This document shows positions 33,469 to 42,127 of a DNA stretch of 61,262 bases, in pieces (the stretch's first letter is position 1; each line of letters opens with the position of its first letter). The translations under genes and the position numbers were made by a program. The stretch is taken from positions 1-61,262 of the forward strand of contig UPYT01000021.1 of assembly GCA_900538475.1 (NCBI GenBank). The letters run 5' to 3'. The notes beneath the pieces were generated by a model. That model searched no databases. It worked only from the letters and a program-made list of their open reading frames with translations, and was not told where the DNA came from. This DNA comes from an uncultured Clostridium sp. (GTDB lineage: Bacteria > Bacillota > Clostridia > Lachnospirales > Lachnospiraceae).

Positions 33469-35076
33469 ATGCGAAAATACTACAGAGGCTTGTGCGGAGC
33501 TTTGGCAGGATGTCTGATAGCGGCAGCGCCGCCGCTGAGCGTCCGGGCAGAGGAAGCGGGATATATCCGGGCGGCAACCTATACATCAGATGCCTGGGTA
33601 TCTAATTTCTGGAATACAGAAAGCGATCATATGGAGGAGGAGCTGGCGCAGATTGCAGCAGACGGATTTAATACGATTATTCTGGTAATCCCATGGAGGG
33701 AATTTCAGCCGTCAGTCATGCCCCTTACCTATAATCCTTATGCCTTTGAAAAACTGGATCAGGTTATGGAGGCAGCAGAAAAACAGGGGCTTTCTGTTAT
33801 GTTTCGAGTTGGTTATACCTGGGATTATTATGGGGATGAGAGCTCGGTATATCGTTTTCGGGAGCTTTTAAGAAGCGAGGCTGTGAGAAACGGCTGGCTG
33901 GCTTATGCAGGAAGGATTTATGAAACCGGAAGCCGTTATTCTAATTTCTGCGGAGGATTTATGACCTGGGAGGACTTCTGGAATTATGCAGAGGATGCGG
34001 GAAATTTTGGAAGAAGGGATAACAGCAGAAAGGAAGCAAAGCAGATCGGATTTCAGGATTATCTGAAAAAGCACTATACTCTGAGCCAGCTGAATGAAAT
34101 CTATCAGCCTGCAGTTCCCTTTTCGTCTTATTCAGATGTGTATATTCCAGGGCGCAGTGATCACGCTTATCGGCTGTTTTATGAATTCTATGATGCTTAT
34201 CTGGAGGAACTTCTTGTAGATACCCAGAAATGTTTTCCCGGTCTTTCCATGGAGGTACGGCTGGATGCAGATTCGGTTCCCGGTGCGGGTGGAGAAGAGA
34301 TGACAAGGGTCAGTCATTTTGACACCTTTGACTGTGGAGATGCAGATTATACCGCTCTGATGTACAGCGTTTCTATGGGGCGGGCGGCAGGACAGACCGT
34401 TCTGGTTCATGAGGCATTTCGAACAATGGGAGAGCAGCTGGCACAGGTAAAGGCCCATAACGGCGGAAAGCCGATTATGATTGATCAGCTTCTTTATATG
34501 GATGAGACGGAGGACTTTCAATCAAATGCCAGACTTCTGGAATCTCACAGGGGATTATTTTTGATGGGGCTTCCGGAACTGCTGCATCAGTATACCAATG
34601 GCTATGGCATATGGACTTACCGGAATTATACCAATAATCCGGTTTATAACAGTCAGTTCGCTTTGGGAAGCCGGGGCTGGGAGGTGTCAGGGGCAGCGGT
34701 TCAGACAAGAAACGGCAGCAGTCAGATGATGATTTTGCCTGGAGGGAAAATCAGTCAGAAAATCGGACACAGGATTGGAGGACGGAATACCCATGACAAT
34801 TATGTGCGGTTTACGGCAGACAGTGACGGCCCTGTGACAGTGACCGTGTCTCTGGGAACACAGAAGCAGCAGGTTTCGGTGGATGGGGAACAACAATACA
34901 CGCTGGAATTTGGAAGAGACGGATATTATTCTGTGGAATTTGAGGCAGACGGAGAGGCTTATCTGGACAATATTCAGGTTTACAATTTTATTCAGGACGG
35001 ACAGCTGCGGGATGTGGATGGAAAAGAACTCAGCTGCATGGCACCCATGCGGCATCTGAACAGAGCGATGCAGTAA
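33469..35076 (+). CDS. Secreted TIM-barrel glycoside hydrolase-like protein
   Basis: Exported protein of 535 aa. A signal peptide is clear (RKYYRG, then hydrophobic LCGALAGCLIAAAPPLSVRA, cut near AEEAG). The main domain (about 40-395) looks like a barrel glycosidase: DGFNTIILVIPWREFQPSVM, AAEKQGLSVMFRVGYTWDYYG, GGFMTWEDFWNYAEDAG, LSMEVRLDADSVPG, TVLVHEAFRTMGEQL, and GIWTYRNYTNNPVYN. The C-terminal 140 residues form a carbohydrate-binding-like beta domain (VRFTADSDGPVTVTVSLG...YLDNIQVYNF). I cannot place it in a numbered GH family. ATG 33469 has GGAG 6 bases before it; ATG 33463 is also in frame. Begins 21 bases after the MATE stop. A terminator follows. Confidence 0.65.
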   Translation: MRKYYRGLCGALAGCLIAAAPPLSVRAEEAGYIRAATYTSDAWVSNFWNTESDHMEEELAQIAADGFNTIILVIPWREFQPSVMPLTYNPYAFEKLDQVMEAAEKQGLSVMFRVGYTWDYYGDESSVYRFRELLRSEAVRNGWLAYAGRIYETGSRYSNFCGGFMTWEDFWNYAEDAGNFGRRDNSRKEAKQIGFQDYLKKHYTLSQLNEIYQPAVPFSSYSDVYIPGRSDHAYRLFYEFYDAYLEELLVDTQKCFPGLSMEVRLDADSVPGAGGEEMTRVSHFDTFDCGDADYTALMYSVSMGRAAGQTVLVHEAFRTMGEQLAQVKAHNGGKPIMIDQLLYMDETEDFQSNARLLESHRGLFLMGLPELLHQYTNGYGIWTYRNYTNNPVYNSQFALGSRGWEVSGAAVQTRNGSSQMMILPGGKISQKIGHRIGGRNTHDNYVRFTADSDGPVTVTVSLGTQKQQVSVDGEQQYTLEFGRDGYYSVEFEADGEAYLDNIQVYNFIQDGQLRDVDGKELSCMAPMRHLNRAMQ

Positions 35077-35088
35077 TGCCGGCAGGAC

Positions 35089-35123
35089 AGAGGAAGTGCA
35101 GTATTGACTTCCTCTCTGTTTTT
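35089..35123 (+). terminator. Terminator overlapping the next promoter
   Basis: AGAGGAAGT (35089-35097) pairs with ACTTCCTCT (35107-35115), followed by GTTTTTG. Its 3' arm contains the -35 element of the promoter for the GntR-mcsA operon, so the two signals share sequence. Confidence 0.7.
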
Positions 35124-35155
35124 GTTATAATGTTGTTATAGCATTTGTATAACAA
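35104..35155 (+). promoter_or_regulatory. Promoter and palindromic operator of GntR-mcsA-mcsB-clpC operon
   Basis: TTGACT (35104-35109), 16-base spacer, TATAAT (35126-35131). Straight after the -10 is a perfect inverted repeat TTGTTATA (35133-35140), 7-base centre, TATAACAA (35148-35155), in the transcription start region. It looks like the operator of the GntR protein encoded next. No CtsR-type GGTCAAA repeat is present. Confidence 0.7.
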
Positions 35156-35178
35156 TGGAGAGGAAAGACGGTGAAGGT

Positions 35179-35562
35179 ATGGTCATAAAAATTGATTTTG
35201 AAAGCGAGGAAGCCATCTATGTTCAGCTGAAGAATCAGATTATTCTCGGGATTGCCACAGACCGGATTCGGGAGGGGGATTCTCTTCCGTCTGTCCGTCA
35301 GCTCGCTGACAACATCGGGATTAATATGCATACAGTAAATAAAGCCTATTCGGTGCTGCGTCAGGAGGGATTTATTAAGCTGGATCGCAGAAAGGGTGCA
35401 GTTATTGCGCTGGATGTGAATAAGCTGGAGGCTCTTGAGGCGCTGCAGAGAGAGCTGGCTGTGATTCTGGCCAGAAGTCTGTGCAAGAATATCAGCCGCG
35501 GGGAAGTGCATCAGATGGTAGATGATATTTATGATTACTATACCAGAAAATGCGAAGAATAG
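35179..35562 (+). CDS. GntR-family regulator (YtrA type)
   Basis: Short GntR regulator, 127 aa. The winged helix-turn-helix covers residues 8-75 (AIYVQLKNQIILGIATDRIREGDSLPSVRQLADNIGINMHTVNKAYSVLRQEGFIKLDRRKGAVI), and a short helical tail follows (LQRELAVILARSLCKNISRGEVHQMVDDIYDYYTRK) as in the YtrA subfamily, which usually controls ABC transporters. Here it heads the mcsA-mcsB-clpC genes, the position normally taken by the heat-shock repressor CtsR. The ATG at 35179 is chosen since the ATG at 35155 lies inside the palindromic operator and lacks a ribosome site. Probably self-regulated. Confidence 0.85.
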   Translation: MVIKIDFESEEAIYVQLKNQIILGIATDRIREGDSLPSVRQLADNIGINMHTVNKAYSVLRQEGFIKLDRRKGAVIALDVNKLEALEALQRELAVILARSLCKNISRGEVHQMVDDIYDYYTRKCEE

Positions 35563-35585
35563 AAGAAAACGGATGGAGGATTGCC

Positions 35586-36164
35586 ATGTTATGTGAACGC
35601 TGTAAAATCAGAGAGGCTAATATCCAATATACCGAGATTGTAAACGGTGTCAGAAAAGAACACAATTTCTGCGCCCAGTGTGCCCGGGAACTGGATTTTG
35701 GTCCCTATTCCGCAATCTTTGACAGTGACTTCCCTCTGGGCAAGCTGCTGTCAGGGCTTCTGGGTCTGAATGAAGGGGAGCAGGAAACCAGTTCCTGTCA
35801 GGTAGCATGTCCTACCTGCGGACTCAGCTATGAAGATTTTGTAAAAAACAGCCGGTTCGGATGTCCGGACTGTTATGGTGTGTTTGATTTGCTGATCAGT
35901 GATAATATTAAGCAGCTTCAGGGAAGCGATGCCCATAAGGGAAAACATCCCAAATACCACAGGCAGGAGTCGGAAACTTCCGGAGAGTTTGGAGGCGAAG
36001 CTGCCGCCCAGCCGGGAACTGTTTTTCAGGAAGCGGATACAGTTCAGGAACAGATTCGTATTCTGGAGGCAAGAAGGCAGGAGGCTGTGCGGAGAGAGGA
36101 TTATGAGACAGCCGCCCTTTGTCGTGACAAGATCAAAGCATTGAGAGAGGAAAACGGAGAATGA
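35586..36164 (+). CDS. mcsA: McsA, zinc-binding activator of protein arginine kinase
   Basis: McsA of 192 aa. Two zinc-binding parts are visible: an N-terminal set (MLCERCKIREANIQYTEIVNGVRKEHNFCAQCARELDF) and a second set (CPTCGLSYEDFVKNSRFGCPDCYGVF). The C-terminus carries a UVR motif (RRQEAVRREDYETAALCRDKIKALRE). McsA activates McsB and helps deliver targets to ClpC. GGAGG stands 6 bases before ATG at 35586. The end overlaps mcsB by 4 bases. Confidence 0.93.
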   Translation: MLCERCKIREANIQYTEIVNGVRKEHNFCAQCARELDFGPYSAIFDSDFPLGKLLSGLLGLNEGEQETSSCQVACPTCGLSYEDFVKNSRFGCPDCYGVFDLLISDNIKQLQGSDAHKGKHPKYHRQESETSGEFGGEAAAQPGTVFQEADTVQEQIRILEARRQEAVRREDYETAALCRDKIKALREENGE

Positions 36165-37195
36165 TGAAGTGGTATGAACGGGTGGATCGAGAGAGGCCTG
36201 CTGTTATCAGCAGCAGGATCCGGCTGGTCCGCAACTGGAATCAATATGTCTTTCCGTCACGCCTGACTCCGGACGCAGGAGAAGAGATGATCCGTCAGCT
36301 GAAATACGGACTGCGGGAGCTGGGAACAGCAGACGGCAGAGATTATGAATATGAGGATCTGCAGAAATTAAGTGAGCTGGATAAAAAGGCCCTGCGGGAG
36401 AGAAGAGTGATTAACTCTACTATTGCCGCAAAAAAAACGCCGGCGGGACTGATTCTGTCTGAGGAGGAGGATGCCGGAATTGTGTTAAACGGCACAGATC
36501 ACATCCGAATCCAGCTTCTTTCAGCAGGAATGCATCTGGAGGAGCTTTGGAAGCAGGCCGATCGGATTGATGATTTTATTAATGAAAAATTTGAATACGC
36601 ATTTGATGAAAAATATGGTTATCTGACCTCGTTTCCCACCAATATGGGAACAGGACTGCGGGCTTCGGTGGTTCTTCATCTGCCTTCTCTTTCCATGGGC
36701 AAAAAGTTTCATGGCCTTACCTCGGAAATGAGCAGGTTTGGAGCAACTGTCCGGAGTGTATACGGTGATGAAAATGAAAATTACGGAGCTCTCTATGAGG
36801 TCAGCAATCAGAAAACTCTGGGAATCAGCGAAAAGGAGATCCTGGATCTGGTAACCAGGGTTGCTCTGCAGTTAAGCGCCCAGGAGGCGCAGGTAAGAAA
36901 GATGGCCATGGAAAAACATAGTCTGGAATGCGCGGATGAAGCATATAAATCCTATGGTGTTTTGAAATATGCAAGACGGCTTTCCTATAAAGATGCCATG
37001 ACGTTTCTTTCTCGGCTTATGTCCGGTCTGGACGACGGAATTCTGGAAACGAGAGAGCCCTGCGCGGTATACAGGCTGATGCTGGGTATTCAGCCGGCCA
37101 GTCTTCAGAAGCTTTCTGACCGGCCTCTGGGAAAGAATGAGCTGGATATGGCCCGGGCAGCATATCTGCGCCGGGAACTGCCGGAGCTGAGGTAG
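36161..37195 (+). CDS. mcsB: McsB, protein arginine kinase
   Basis: Guanidino-kinase-like enzyme of 344 aa that phosphorylates arginines on proteins, marking them for ClpC. Family motifs: VISSRIRLVRNWNQYVFPSRL, EEDAGIVLNGTDHIRIQLL, YLTSFPTNMGTGLRASVVLHLPSL and SVYGDENENYGALYEVSNQKTLGISEKEIL. The C-terminal phosphoarginine-binding region is present. It starts with ATG ATG inside the mcsA stop. Length is normal. Confidence 0.96.
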   Translation: MMKWYERVDRERPAVISSRIRLVRNWNQYVFPSRLTPDAGEEMIRQLKYGLRELGTADGRDYEYEDLQKLSELDKKALRERRVINSTIAAKKTPAGLILSEEEDAGIVLNGTDHIRIQLLSAGMHLEELWKQADRIDDFINEKFEYAFDEKYGYLTSFPTNMGTGLRASVVLHLPSLSMGKKFHGLTSEMSRFGATVRSVYGDENENYGALYEVSNQKTLGISEKEILDLVTRVALQLSAQEAQVRKMAMEKHSLECADEAYKSYGVLKYARRLSYKDAMTFLSRLMSGLDDGILETREPCAVYRLMLGIQPASLQKLSDRPLGKNELDMARAAYLRRELPELR

Positions 37196-37229
37196 AGTAT
37201 ATTTTTGACAACAAGGAGGACTTATTTGC

Positions 37230-39683
37230 ATGATAGATCGATTTACAGAGCAGGCAAGGGAGGCCATAGGCATGGCTGTTGAAGCGGCAGAAGAGCTGGG
37301 TCACAGTTATGTGGGAACCGAGCATCTGCTGATTGGCCTGCTGCGGGAAAAAAGCGGCGTGGCAGCCCGTGTGCTGGAAGACTGTGGGGTGCGGGTGGAA
37401 AAAGTGACGGAGCTGATCAATCAGCTGATTGCCCCCAATCAGTCGGTTGGCATGGCAGAGCGCAGCACCTACACGCCCAGCGCTACCCGGGTACTGGAAA
37501 ACAGCTACCGTGAAGCAGTGCGGTTTAAAGCGCCGTTAATCGGAACCGAGCATCTTTTGATTTCCATGATTCGGGAAAGTGACTGTGTGGCAGTCCGCCT
37601 TCTGAATACCATGGGAATCAGTATCCAGAAAATTTACCTGGATCTGCTTTCTGCTATGGGAGAGGACGCTCCGGCAGAAAAGGAAGAGCTGCAGGGAGGA
37701 AAAGCCGCTGGAAGAACAGCAACGCCGACTTTGGACAGCTACAGCCGTGATTTGACAGCGCTTGCCAGGGAAAACCGGCTGGATCCGGTGCTTGGAAGAG
37801 AACAGGAAATCCAGAGGCTTATCCAGATTTTAAGCCGTCGCACGAAAAACAATCCCTGCCTGATTGGTGAGCCAGGGGTGGGAAAAACAGCAGTAGTGGA
37901 AGGTCTGGCCCAGCTGATTGCAGGGGGAAATGTGCCGGAAATTATTGCAGAAAAACGAGTTTTGACCCTGGATCTGTCGGGAATGGTAGCAGGCTCCAAG
38001 TACCGGGGCGAATTTGAAGAGCGGATTAAAAAGGTGATTTCCGAAGTGACTCAGGACGGAGAGGTGCTTTTATTTATTGACGAGATTCACACAATCATCG
38101 GCGCAGGAGGTGCAGAGGGAGCCATTGATGCGTCCAATATTTTAAAGCCGTCCCTGGCACGGGGAGAGATTCAGCTGATTGGCGCAACAACCATTGAGGA
38201 ATACCGGAAATATATCGAAAAGGACGCGGCTCTGGAGCGCCGGTTCCAGCCCGTTATGGTGGAGGAGCCAGGAGAGGAGCAGTCCATTCAGATTTTAAAG
38301 GGTCTTAGGCCGCGGTATGAGGAGCATCACAAGGTAACGATTACTGATCAGGCTCTGACTGCAGCAGTACGGCTGTCTGCGCGCTATATTAATGATCGCT
38401 TTCTTCCAGATAAAGCGATTGATCTGATTGACGAGGCATCCTCCAGAGTGCGTCTGACTGCTTATGTGGAGCCTGCGGAGATTAAAACACTGGAGCAGGA
38501 TATTCAGAAGCTGGAGCAGCAGAAGGAAGAGGCGATTAAGACAGAGGCCTACGAAAAGGCCGGTGAGCTGAAGAAAAAGCAGGAAAAGAAACGGGAAAAG
38601 ATTGATCGGATCCGGACAAAATGGCAGAAGGAAAAGGCTTCCCGCAAGCTGATTGTTGATGAGGGAGAAATTGCAGATGTGGTTTCCGGATGGACGAGAA
38701 TTCCTGTGCGCAAGCTGGAGCAGGAGGAATCTGAGCGGCTGAAAATGCTGGAGTCAATTCTTCACGGAAGGGTAGTAGGCCAGGAGGAGGCGGTGACCGC
38801 TGTCTCCCGCGCAATCCGCAGAGGCCGGGTAGGCTTAAAGGATCCGAAGCGTCCCATTGGTTCCTTCTTATTCCTTGGACCAACCGGAGTTGGAAAGACA
38901 GAGCTTTGCAAGGCTTTGGCAGAGGCCATGTTTGGAACAGAGAATGCTCTGATTCGGGTAGATATGTCCGAATATATGGAGAAGCACAGCGTCTCCAAGA
39001 TGATTGGTTCTCCCCCAGGATATGTGGGCTATGAGGAGGGCGGACAGCTCAGCGAAAAGGTTCGCCGCAATCCTTATTCTGTTATCCTGTTTGATGAGGT
39101 GGAGAAGGCGCATCCTGATGTATTTAACATTCTTCTTCAGGTTCTGGATGATGGACACATTACGGATGCCCAGGGCAGAAAGATTGATTTTAAAAATACG
39201 GTAATTATTATGACATCCAATGCAGGGGCAGAAAATATTGTGTCTCCGAAACGGCTGGGCTTTGCATCCAACGATGATGCGGGAGAACGGTATAAATTCA
39301 TGAAGGATCGGGTTATGGAGGAAGTAAAACGGATGTTCAAGCCGGAATTCCTCAACCGAATTGATGAGATTATTGTATTCCACCAGCTGAATCAGGAGCA
39401 TATAAAAGAGATTGTGAACATTATGCTGGCCGGAATTGGAAAGAGAACAGAACGCCAGATGAATCTGAGTCTTTCTGTCAGCGAGGAGGCAAAGGCATTT
39501 CTTGTGGAAAAGGGATACGATGAGAAGTACGGCGCAAGACCGCTGCGCAGGGCAATTCAGAATTATCTGGAGGATAAGCTGGCAGAAGCGGTTCTCGACG
39601 GAACAGTTGCAGCCGGAGACCAGGTTCGTGTAGAACGGGGAGAGGATGGACTTAAGTTTTTTGCCTCAGAAGCAGGAAAATGA
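37230..39683 (+). CDS. clpC: ATP-dependent Clp protease ATP-binding subunit ClpC
   Basis: AAA+ unfoldase of 817 aa. Two Clp_N repeats occupy about residues 1-145 and would bind McsB or phosphoarginine. AAA-1 has GEPGVGKTAVVEGLAQLI and FIDEIHTIIGAGG, a UVR-bearing middle domain follows (EAIKTEAYEKAGELKKKQEKKREK), and AAA-2 has GPTGVGKTELCKALAEAMFG, the ClpP-contact part and the C-terminal small domain (GYDEKYGARPLRRAIQNYLEDKLAEAVL). It feeds unfolded proteins to ClpP. AAGGAGG stands 11 bases before ATG. Last gene of the quality-control operon; no obvious terminator before the next gene. Confidence 0.97.
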   Translation: MIDRFTEQAREAIGMAVEAAEELGHSYVGTEHLLIGLLREKSGVAARVLEDCGVRVEKVTELINQLIAPNQSVGMAERSTYTPSATRVLENSYREAVRFKAPLIGTEHLLISMIRESDCVAVRLLNTMGISIQKIYLDLLSAMGEDAPAEKEELQGGKAAGRTATPTLDSYSRDLTALARENRLDPVLGREQEIQRLIQILSRRTKNNPCLIGEPGVGKTAVVEGLAQLIAGGNVPEIIAEKRVLTLDLSGMVAGSKYRGEFEERIKKVISEVTQDGEVLLFIDEIHTIIGAGGAEGAIDASNILKPSLARGEIQLIGATTIEEYRKYIEKDAALERRFQPVMVEEPGEEQSIQILKGLRPRYEEHHKVTITDQALTAAVRLSARYINDRFLPDKAIDLIDEASSRVRLTAYVEPAEIKTLEQDIQKLEQQKEEAIKTEAYEKAGELKKKQEKKREKIDRIRTKWQKEKASRKLIVDEGEIADVVSGWTRIPVRKLEQEESERLKMLESILHGRVVGQEEAVTAVSRAIRRGRVGLKDPKRPIGSFLFLGPTGVGKTELCKALAEAMFGTENALIRVDMSEYMEKHSVSKMIGSPPGYVGYEEGGQLSEKVRRNPYSVILFDEVEKAHPDVFNILLQVLDDGHITDAQGRKIDFKNTVIIMTSNAGAENIVSPKRLGFASNDDAGERYKFMKDRVMEEVKRMFKPEFLNRIDEIIVFHQLNQEHIKEIVNIMLAGIGKRTERQMNLSLSVSEEAKAFLVEKGYDEKYGARPLRRAIQNYLEDKLAEAVLDGTVAAGDQVRVERGEDGLKFFASEAGK

Positions 39684-39773
39684 CTGGTCTTTTCACGCGG
39701 AGTGAGTTATACTAAACAGGTAATCACAGGCAGTACAATACAATAAGAAATTAAAATACAGGAGGGCAAATTT

Positions 39774-40187
39774 ATGCCGGTAATTGATTCTTTAATCCGC
39801 TCTGAGGCGGACGGAACCATCAGCTTTGGAAACTACAAACTGGAGACAAAATCCAAGCTGCAGGATTTTGAGCATGCAGGAGATTTATATAAGATTAAGA
39901 CATTTCATGAAATCACGAAACTGGAAAGGAACGGACTGTTTGTCTATGAGTCCGTTCCCGGAACCGCAGCAAACCATTTTTCTGCAAATCCAGATGGAGT
40001 AGAATTTTCTGTAGAGGGTGACAGAGATGCCCAGATTACTATTCAGCTGGAGGATGACACAGAATATGAGGTTTATGTAGATGATGTGGCAGTAGGCGGA
40101 ATGAAAACCAATATGAGCGGTAAGCTGGTTGTAAGCGTTGAGCTAAATGAAGGCGCTGCCTGCCGGGTAAAGGTTGTAAAGCGGTAG
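39774..40187 (+). CDS. Conserved small protein of Lachnospiraceae, unknown function
   Basis: Protein of 137 aa, beta-rich, soluble, without cysteines until near the end. Segments such as DSLIRSEADGTISFGNYKLETKSKLQDFEHAGDLYKIKTFHEITKLERNGLFVYESVPGTAANHF and DDTEYEVYVDDVAVGGMKTNMSGKLVVSVEL match a compact family that is often labelled endosialidase in gut Clostridia, a label the sequence does not support (no sialidase motif, far too short). AGGAGGG lies 8 bases upstream of ATG. Lies 10 bases before radA, so likely in one transcript with it. Confidence 0.75.
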   Translation: MPVIDSLIRSEADGTISFGNYKLETKSKLQDFEHAGDLYKIKTFHEITKLERNGLFVYESVPGTAANHFSANPDGVEFSVEGDRDAQITIQLEDDTEYEVYVDDVAVGGMKTNMSGKLVVSVELNEGAACRVKVVKR

Positions 40188-40197
40188 AGGAATACAT

Positions 40198-41586
40198 ATG
40201 GCGAAGGCAAAATCAACTGCATTTTTCTGTAAAGAGTGCGGTTATGAATCCAGCAAATGGATGGGGCAGTGTCCGGCCTGCAGACAGTGGAATACTATGG
40301 TAGAGGAGCCGGTGGGCAAACGGGAAACAGCGCCGGGGCGGGCTTTTGGAAGCGCGTTGGCTGTCCGCCGAGGCATTGGGGAACAGCCAACGCCTGTGCG
40401 TCTTGACCAGGTTTCCTTAGAAGAGCAGGATCGGATTCCAACCGGATATCAGGAGCTGGATCGCGTACTGGGGAGCGGCATTGTGTCCGGCTCCCTGGTT
40501 TTAGTTGGAGGCGATCCCGGTATTGGAAAATCCACTTTACTTTTACAGGTATGCCGGAATCTGGCGGCCGCAGGCCGCCGTGTTTTGTATATATCCGGAG
40601 AGGAATCCTTAAAACAGATTAAGCTGCGGGCAAGCCGAATCGGAACGATTACGGGAGATCTGCTGTTTCTGTGTGAAACCAATCTGGATACGATTGAGGA
40701 GGCGATTCGCAATGCCTCTCCTGAGGTTGTCATCATTGATTCCATCCAGACGATGTTTCGGGAGGATGTGTCCTCTGCACCAGGCAGTGTCAGCCAGGTG
40801 CGGGAATCCACCAGTATTCTGATGCAGATTGCCAAAGGAATGGGCATAACGGTATTTATCGTAGGACATGTGACCAAGGAAGGTGTTGTAGCTGGTCCCA
40901 GGGTTTTAGAGCATATGGTGGATACGGTGCTTTATTTTGAAGGAGAGCGCAATGCCTCCTACCGGATTCTCCGCGGAGTCAAAAACAGGTTTGGTTCCAC
41001 CAATGAGATAGGTGTTTTTGAAATGCAGGAGAAGGGGCTGGAGGAGGTAAAGAATCCTTCGGAATACCTGCTCAGCGGCCGTCCGGAGGATGCCTCCGGA
41101 GCGGTGGTGGCCTGTTCCATTGAGGGAACTCGCCCGGTTCTTTTAGAGGTTCAGGCACTGGTAACACAGACCAATTTTGGTATGCCGAGGCGGACTGCTG
41201 CCGGAACAGATTATAACCGGGTGAATCTTCTCATGGCAGTTCTGGAGAAGCGATGCCGCTATGAAATGTCACGTTACGATGCGTATGTGAATATTGCGGG
41301 CGGACTGAAGATGAGTGAACCGGCTCTGGATCTGGCGATTGTTATGGCTCTGGTATCCAGCCTAAAGGACAGGCCTGTAAATCCCAAAACCATGATTTTC
41401 GGTGAGGTAGGCTTATCCGGAGAGGTGCGGGCGGTATCCATGGCAGAACAGCGGATCCATGAGGCGGTGAAGCTGGGCTTTGAAGCCTGTATCCTTCCAA
41501 AAGTGTGCCTGGATAAAATGAAGCCGGATCATCGAATCAAGCTGTACGGAGTCAGCAGCGTCCGGGAAGCAATCGCACTGCTGTAA
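40198..41586 (+). CDS. radA: DNA repair protein RadA
   Basis: RadA (Sms), 462 aa, a hexameric helicase that helps branch migration in recombination. Zinc finger CKECGYESSKWMGQCPAC at residues 10-27, Walker A GGDPGIGKSTLLLQ, the RadA-specific KNRFGSTNEIGVFEM motif, and a C-terminal Lon-protease-like domain (FGMPRRTAAGTDYNRVNLLMAVLEKRCRYEMSRYDAYVNIAGG...FGEVGLSGEVRAVS). AGAGGAA precedes the ATG. A hairpin TTCAGGACGG/CCGTCCTGAA at 41606-41651 follows, without a T-run. Confidence 0.97.
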   Translation: MAKAKSTAFFCKECGYESSKWMGQCPACRQWNTMVEEPVGKRETAPGRAFGSALAVRRGIGEQPTPVRLDQVSLEEQDRIPTGYQELDRVLGSGIVSGSLVLVGGDPGIGKSTLLLQVCRNLAAAGRRVLYISGEESLKQIKLRASRIGTITGDLLFLCETNLDTIEEAIRNASPEVVIIDSIQTMFREDVSSAPGSVSQVRESTSILMQIAKGMGITVFIVGHVTKEGVVAGPRVLEHMVDTVLYFEGERNASYRILRGVKNRFGSTNEIGVFEMQEKGLEEVKNPSEYLLSGRPEDASGAVVACSIEGTRPVLLEVQALVTQTNFGMPRRTAAGTDYNRVNLLMAVLEKRCRYEMSRYDAYVNIAGGLKMSEPALDLAIVMALVSSLKDRPVNPKTMIFGEVGLSGEVRAVSMAEQRIHEAVKLGFEACILPKVCLDKMKPDHRIKLYGVSSVREAIALL

Positions 41587-41705
41587 CAGGAAAGAAAAGT
41601 AAGGATTCAGGACGGTGGAAAAGCCGGATAAGAAGATGGCTCCGTCCTGAACCGTTACGAATTGAATATATTTTTGCAAAATTTAAAAAAATATTGAAAT
41701 AGCTG

Positions 41706-41734
41706 TTGACAGATTCTTATAGATATGATATCAT
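41706..41734 (+). promoter_or_regulatory. Promoter of tRNA-Trp
   Basis: TTGACA (41706-41711), 17-base spacer, TATCAT (41729-41734); predicted start about 36 bases before the tRNA. Confidence 0.75.
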
Positions 41735-41776
41735 AACTATCGTTGTGAGTGACACATCAGAAATGCTTCACAATCC

Positions 41777-41847
41777 AGGGGAATAGTTCAATGGTAGAGC
41801 AGCGGTCTCCAAAACCGTAGATGGGGGTTCGAGCCCCTCTTCCCCTG
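41777..41847 (+). tRNA. tRNA-Trp (anticodon CCA)
   Basis: Full cloverleaf: acceptor AGGGGAA (41777-41783) with TTCCCCT (41840-41846) and discriminator G at 41847; anticodon stem GCGGT/ACCGT around loop CTCCAAA with anticodon CCA; T arm GGGGG-TTCGAGC-CCCTC with one G-U pair. The 3' CCA is not encoded. Single tRNA gene, no neighbouring tRNAs. Confidence 0.97.
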
Positions 41848-41867
41848 CTTTTTATTTTGAAAAGAGG

Positions 41868-41910
41868 AAACGTCGAAATGCCTTAGGTTGTAAGGGGTTC
41901 GGCGTTTTTT
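41868..41910 (+). terminator. Terminator after tRNA-Trp
   Basis: AAACGTCGAA (41868-41877) pairs with TTCGGCGTTT (41898-41907, one T-G pair), followed by TTT. Confidence 0.75.
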
Positions 41911-42055
41911 GTTTTAATCAAAAACAGATTGGGGAAATTTTTGGTATTTGGGGGGATTCCACTTAGGCGGTATGAAAATGGCTCTCGAAGCATTTCCCCA
42001 GAGCATAAATACATGAGCCATAGATAAAGAACAGAATATTTGAGCGAAAATTAGA

Positions 42056-42084
42056 TTGATATTGAGTTAGGCCAACGGTATAAT
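42056..42084 (+). promoter_or_regulatory. Promoter of AraC-type regulator gene
   Basis: TTGATA (42056-42061), 17-base spacer, TATAAT (42079-42084), 43 bases before the start codon. Confidence 0.7.
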
Positions 42085-42127
42085 AAATAACTGTAGTGCA
42101 GACGAGAGATATCATGGAGCTGAGTTA

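Noticed and set aside
35100..35590. CtsR-type heat-shock operator
   Set aside because: No GGTCAAA tandem repeats found near the promoter or before mcsA.
41606..41651. Hairpin after radA as an intrinsic terminator
   Set aside because: Stem is good but no T-run follows; could be a weak or factor-assisted stop only.
41777..41847. tRNA-Trp as integration site of the following AT-rich cassette
   Set aside because: No integrase gene and no second copy of the tRNA 3' end was seen downstream to the end of the cassette.
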